NCBI GenBank assembly: GCA_016283095.1
Contig: JAEEMG010000058.1
Span: forward strand, 1-64,000
Direction of reading: 5' to 3'
Origin: Paludibacteraceae bacterium
GTDB lineage: Bacteria; Bacteroidota; Bacteroidia; Bacteroidales; Paludibacteraceae
Length of the DNA stretch: 64,000 nucleotides
The notes below the pieces were generated by a model. The model had not been told where the DNA came from. It did not search any database and worked only from the letters and a program-made list of their open reading frames with translations. Position 1 is the stretch's first letter; each line of letters starts with the position of its first letter. Positions 61,131 to 64,000 of the stretch are shown piece after piece. Position numbers and translations under genes: made by a program.

Positions 61131-62536
61131 TTAGAAGAAATATACTTTTTGCATCTGCAATGTTTTGCTCGATGGCCGCATTAGCAGATACAGAGATGTC
61201 AGTGTATCAGGGCTCGGATGTGAGTGTCCGCATAAAGAATCCTGACGCGAAGATGAAATTCAGCGGTAATAAATTCACTTATGGAGACAATGAGTTTGAG
61301 ACATCAAAGGTGGATAGCATTATCTTGAAACATTATGTTTCAGTTGTCTTTGATGGTGATAAGGTATCTGTTTCCAATCCATTTGATAGTGTTGATGTCA
61401 AGGTAGACGGTGCGTCAGTTGAAATCAATTCTGAATTCGTGGGAAGAGAGATTAAGTATAAGTTTTCTGGTAAAAGTACCAATGGAAATGTCATTTTCTC
61501 TTCTAAGTATAAGTCAGAATTTGAGTTGGACAGTCTTGACCTTACAAGCACTGGTGTAAATCCGCCTATCTATGTTCTTACAAAGAAGAACACAGAAGTC
61601 CGTTTGGTTGGAAGCAACTCATTGAAAAACAGTAGTAAAGATACTGTCGGCGCTACAATGCGAGGACGTGGACAGTTTGAATTTAAGGGCAACGGTTCTC
61701 TTGACATCACAAGTGTTGTTGGACATGGAATTCAGAGCAGCGACTATGTGGAGGTGAAGAACGGAAAAATCTCTATCAATGCCGCTTCTGACGGTATCCA
61801 CGTTAACGACTACTATTTGCAGTCTGGTGGAGAAGTTAATGTCACATGTAGCTCGGATGGAGTGGATGTCGGTGAGGGTTACGCAGAGATCAACGGTGGT
61901 TCACTTACGGTCAAGTCGGATGCAATAGAGGCAAGAGGTATCAGATGTGCATTGGATACAGTAAAGAAAAACAGTGCAGACATCATTATCAATGGTGGAA
62001 ATGTTGATATTCAGCTTTCTGGCGACGGTGCAAGAGGATTGAAAGCCGACGGTGCTGTGAAAATCGACGGTGGAGACGTCTTGATTGTATTGGCTGGTAA
62101 GGCTTACGACGATGGTGTTGAGTACAATTATCCTTGTGGTATCAAGGCAGACAAGACTATCACAGTTGAGTCTGGAAATGTGGTTGTGATTTGCCAGTCT
62201 ACAGCTGCAAGTTCACGTTGTGCTCAGGCAGACTTGTCACTTGATTTTAATGGAGGCGTCACTACGCTATGTCAGAATAGTGTGAAAAGAGTGATAGGTG
62301 AAACCAAAGCGAAGAAGGCAAACGTTGTTAAGTCTGATGGTCCATTGAGAGTCAAGAAGGTAGGGTATCTGTATGTCTATGCTGATGCATCAGAGATCAA
62401 GCCATACAATGTCAGCGCGGTGGTTGTGGGGGATCATGAGTGTGATTTCGATTACAGTTCTAGAGATTACGATGTCGATGAGTATATCATGGCGAGACCA
62501 AGCAATTGGGATGATTACGAGAAGTATGACAAGTAG
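61127..62536 (+). CDS. Secreted carbohydrate-binding protein of the Cthe_2159 type (beta-helix)
   Basis: A 469-residue protein with a signal peptide (about 1-20, ALADT) and a repetitive beta-helix with Gly/Asp-rich turns: GHGIQSSDYVEVKNGKI, ASDGIHVNDYYLQSGGEVNV, SSDGVDVGEGYAEINGGSL, INGGNVDIQLSGDGARGLKA. This resembles the Cthe_2159/DUF4353 family, which binds cellulose and pectin-like polysaccharides in Clostridium. It starts within the last codons of the small T9SS protein gene and lacks its own T9SS domain. A very strong terminator follows. Confidence 0.82.
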   Translation: MIRRNILFASAMFCSMAALADTEMSVYQGSDVSVRIKNPDAKMKFSGNKFTYGDNEFETSKVDSIILKHYVSVVFDGDKVSVSNPFDSVDVKVDGASVEINSEFVGREIKYKFSGKSTNGNVIFSSKYKSEFELDSLDLTSTGVNPPIYVLTKKNTEVRLVGSNSLKNSSKDTVGATMRGRGQFEFKGNGSLDITSVVGHGIQSSDYVEVKNGKISINAASDGIHVNDYYLQSGGEVNVTCSSDGVDVGEGYAEINGGSLTVKSDAIEARGIRCALDTVKKNSADIIINGGNVDIQLSGDGARGLKADGAVKIDGGDVLIVLAGKAYDDGVEYNYPCGIKADKTITVESGNVVVICQSTAASSRCAQADLSLDFNGGVTTLCQNSVKRVIGETKAKKANVVKSDGPLRVKKVGYLYVYADASEIKPYNVSAVVVGDHECDFDYSSRDYDVDEYIMARPSNWDDYEKYDK

Positions 62537-62572
62537 GAATCAAGTCAAAATAATCGTTTGACGGTAGATATG

Positions 62573-62607
62573 GAGACGGTGGAGATTTGTCCACCGTCTC
62601 TTTTTTT
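62573..62607 (+). terminator. Strong terminator after the carbohydrate-binding protein gene
   Basis: Perfect 11-bp GC-containing stem (GAGACGGTGGA / TCCACCGTCTC), 6-base loop, then seven T. Confidence 0.93.
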
Positions 62608-62640
62608 CATCTCCTTTTTTCCCTATTTGACAAAATTCTT

Positions 62641-62648
62641 TAATTTTG
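62641..62648 (+). promoter_or_regulatory. -7 promoter box of the DivIC/FtsB-family gene
   Basis: TAATTTTG, full match to TAnnTTTG, 21 bases before the ATG at 62670; the -33 element is not clear. Confidence 0.5.
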
Positions 62649-62669
62649 TGGTCAACAAAGAATTCTGAT

Positions 62670-63002
62670 ATGAACGAATACGATATCCTAAAAAATTTCG
62701 GTCTTGTCGCATTGAAAAAATTGAAAGCAGTGGTTACCAACAAGTATCTGCTGGTTATCGCTATTTTCTTTGTGCTCTCTTTTTTCATCATGGAAAACAC
62801 CTATATCGATAGGTTTGAAAACTATAATAAGATCCGTGAAATGAACGAGCAGATCGACTCTTATGACAAGCAGATTGAGACATGCCTGAAGAAAATTGAT
62901 GAATTGAGCACAAATAAAGCCAATCTTGAACGTTTCGCGCGCGAGGAATATTATATGAAGTGTAAGAATGAAGAGGTGTTTATTATTGCGGATGAGGATT
63001 AA
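62670..63002 (+). CDS. Septum formation initiator family protein (DivIC/FtsB-like)
   Basis: A 110-residue bitopic membrane protein: a short cytoplasmic N-terminus, one transmembrane helix (YLLVIAIFFVLSFFI, about 27-41), and a periplasmic coiled coil (about 50-90, MNEQIDSYDKQIETCLKKID). It ends with the conserved ERFAREEYYMKC-type motif of the FtsB/DivIC family. It would join the FtsL/FtsQ-type complex at the division septum. ATG 62670 is chosen because it follows the -7 box and gives the family length; a frame start 24 bases upstream is less likely. Confidence 0.87.
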   Translation: MNEYDILKNFGLVALKKLKAVVTNKYLLVIAIFFVLSFFIMENTYIDRFENYNKIREMNEQIDSYDKQIETCLKKIDELSTNKANLERFAREEYYMKCKNEEVFIIADED

Positions 63003-63053
63003 GAAGGACAAGATTCTTTTAACTTAAAGGAGACCAACCATAATTATAAAAGT

Positions 63054-64000
63054 ATGCCCAATTATAAAATCTGTTTGTTCTTGATGTTGTTTTCTTCATG
63101 TTCTTTGGGTGATAATCAAAATTTGGTAGGCGAATATGAGAAATTAGAGTTCTCTGAAAATATTTGGCTTTTGGAAACAGGATATATTAATGATTTTCCA
63201 GCAACAAAGCAAGGTGGATATTTAGATGAGGAAAAGGGGTCAATTGTGGATATTGATCTCCCAGACAGTTCATACAGATCGTATTGGTATGTGGAGGATT
63301 CTGTATCAGTCTTTACAGAACCTATAGATGAAGATATGTCAGAATTCAGATGCTGTTTTTACGATGGTAAGAAATCGGTTAAGTTGTTTTATGTGGAAGA
63401 GACATCGATAGGCTCAGTGTCGATGTCAAAGACACATGATTTGCTTGCTGTAAGTATTGCGTCTAATAACTTTATTGAAGACTCTTATGATATGAATTTT
63501 ATTCATCTTTTCAAGTTAAGTGATTTGAAAGATGGCAAGAAAAATGTACGTAAGGTTTCTTCCGATCTATGTCCTCATTTGCGTATAGTCGGGAATCGTC
63601 TATATTATTCCAAGTATCACGACGTCGATGCAGATTGCTTGGGTGATTATGGGCTTTATTATAGGGATCTTGATGATTTGGATAAGGAATTTTGTGTTGA
63701 TGAGACGTTCAGGTTCTCTGCTATGTCTGATGATGGAAATTATGTGATTGGAAGCTTCTGTCCTATGACGGATGAAAATCAGGAAATTCGTGAGTCATCT
63801 CCTTTTGTGATATGGAATCTTAAAGAGAATAAGCTAGCTGTTGTTGCCAAAACGGGATTTTATAAAGGAGTCTATTCCAGACGTAAAAGATGTTTTTATA
63901 TTAAGGCTTCAGAACGGGAATTGTATAGAATAAATATCGACGGGGAGTACAAATATGACAGGAATGACAGTGTTTTGTATACTGTGAGTCGCAGTGGATG
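63054..64000 (+). CDS. Lipoprotein, possibly beta-propeller-like (3' cut by window end)
   Basis: An open frame of at least 315 codons from ATG 63054 that runs off the window without a stop. The N-terminus is a lipoprotein signal (LFLMLFSSCSLGD, Cys about 16). The body has recurrent patterns such as SMSKTHDLLAVSI, FRFSAMSDDGNYVIGSF and FVIWNLKENKLAVVAK, spaced like blades of a WD40/Kelch-type propeller. No family is recognised with certainty. It starts 52 bases after the DivIC/FtsB-like gene. Confidence 0.75.
   Translation, partial: MPNYKICLFLMLFSSCSLGDNQNLVGEYEKLEFSENIWLLETGYINDFPATKQGGYLDEEKGSIVDIDLPDSSYRSYWYVEDSVSVFTEPIDEDMSEFRCCFYDGKKSVKLFYVEETSIGSVSMSKTHDLLAVSIASNNFIEDSYDMNFIHLFKLSDLKDGKKNVRKVSSDLCPHLRIVGNRLYYSKYHDVDADCLGDYGLYYRDLDDLDKEFCVDETFRFSAMSDDGNYVIGSFCPMTDENQEIRESSPFVIWNLKENKLAVVAKTGFYKGVYSRRKRCFYIKASERELYRINIDGEYKYDRNDSVLYTVSRSG

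Noticed and set aside
1..64000. CRISPR arrays, insertion sequences, integrases or phage genes.
   Set aside because: I saw no regularly spaced repeats and no transposase or integrase with recognisable motifs; the only mobile-element-like item is the Rpn-family tail at the left edge.

Overview
The window reads as a chromosomal segment of a Bacteroidota bacterium, most likely a gut or rumen Bacteroidales. The main signs are promoter boxes of the TTTG / TAnnTTTG type, a diverged NusG/UpxY-like regulator beside a surface-polysaccharide locus, C-terminal type IX secretion (T9SS) sorting domains, many lipoproteins, and a GH5 cellulase with accessory modules. The T9SS tails argue against a typical human-gut Bacteroides.

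Region 1 (1-3107): the tail of an Rpn-family nuclease-like protein, a lipoprotein, and a WlbA/WlbB pair (UDP-GlcNAcA 3-dehydrogenase and N-acetyltransferase) next to a tRNA-Gly(TCC) gene.

Region 2 (3234-33270): a large capsule or O-antigen locus. A 422-residue NusG-like regulator, apparently two NusG-like modules in tandem, diverges from a nine-gene operon (4882-13748). That operon encodes a full legionaminic acid route (legB, legC, legH, legI, legG, legF and the CBS-containing nucleotidyltransferase ptmE) plus two Gfo/Idh/MocA proteins, one lacking the usual catalytic residues. A promoter-plus-leader of about 195 nt in front of legB is repeated in front of the next unit, which starts with a TviB/WbpO-type UDP-sugar dehydrogenase (14011). 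After a probable gene relic comes an AT-rich core (15636-31932): Wzx flippase, a ferredoxin/F420-beta and pyruvyltransferase-like pair, an EpsG-type polymerase, seven glycosyltransferases, two membrane acyltransferases and two hexapeptide acetyltransferases. An epimerase gene and a strong terminator close the locus. No initiating sugar-phosphate transferase, Wza/Wzc export gene or recognisable nonulosonate transferase is present.

Region 3 (33274-38059): small lipoprotein and hypothetical genes, galE, a phosphoheptose isomerase gene on the opposite strand, and a lipoprotein ending in a TonB C-terminal-like domain.

Region 4 (38429-62536): mostly secreted proteins. These are a multi-domain GH5 cellulase with a T9SS tail, two paralogous serpins flanking a small secreted protein, an NhaP2-type antiporter, a small unknown gene with a very clear promoter, an 1105-residue-frame Ig-like T9SS protein, a LysE-type exporter, a 1998-residue alpha-2-macroglobulin-like protein whose thioester motif is lost, a Ser/Gly/Tyr-rich repeat protein, and a coupled pair (small T9SS protein and Cthe_2159-type carbohydrate-binding protein). 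Three proteinase-inhibitor-type genes lie within about 17 kb downstream of a cellulase gene.

Region 5 (62670-64000): a DivIC/FtsB-family division protein and a lipoprotein cut by the window end.

All functional calls come from reading motifs by eye; no database search or alignment was run.
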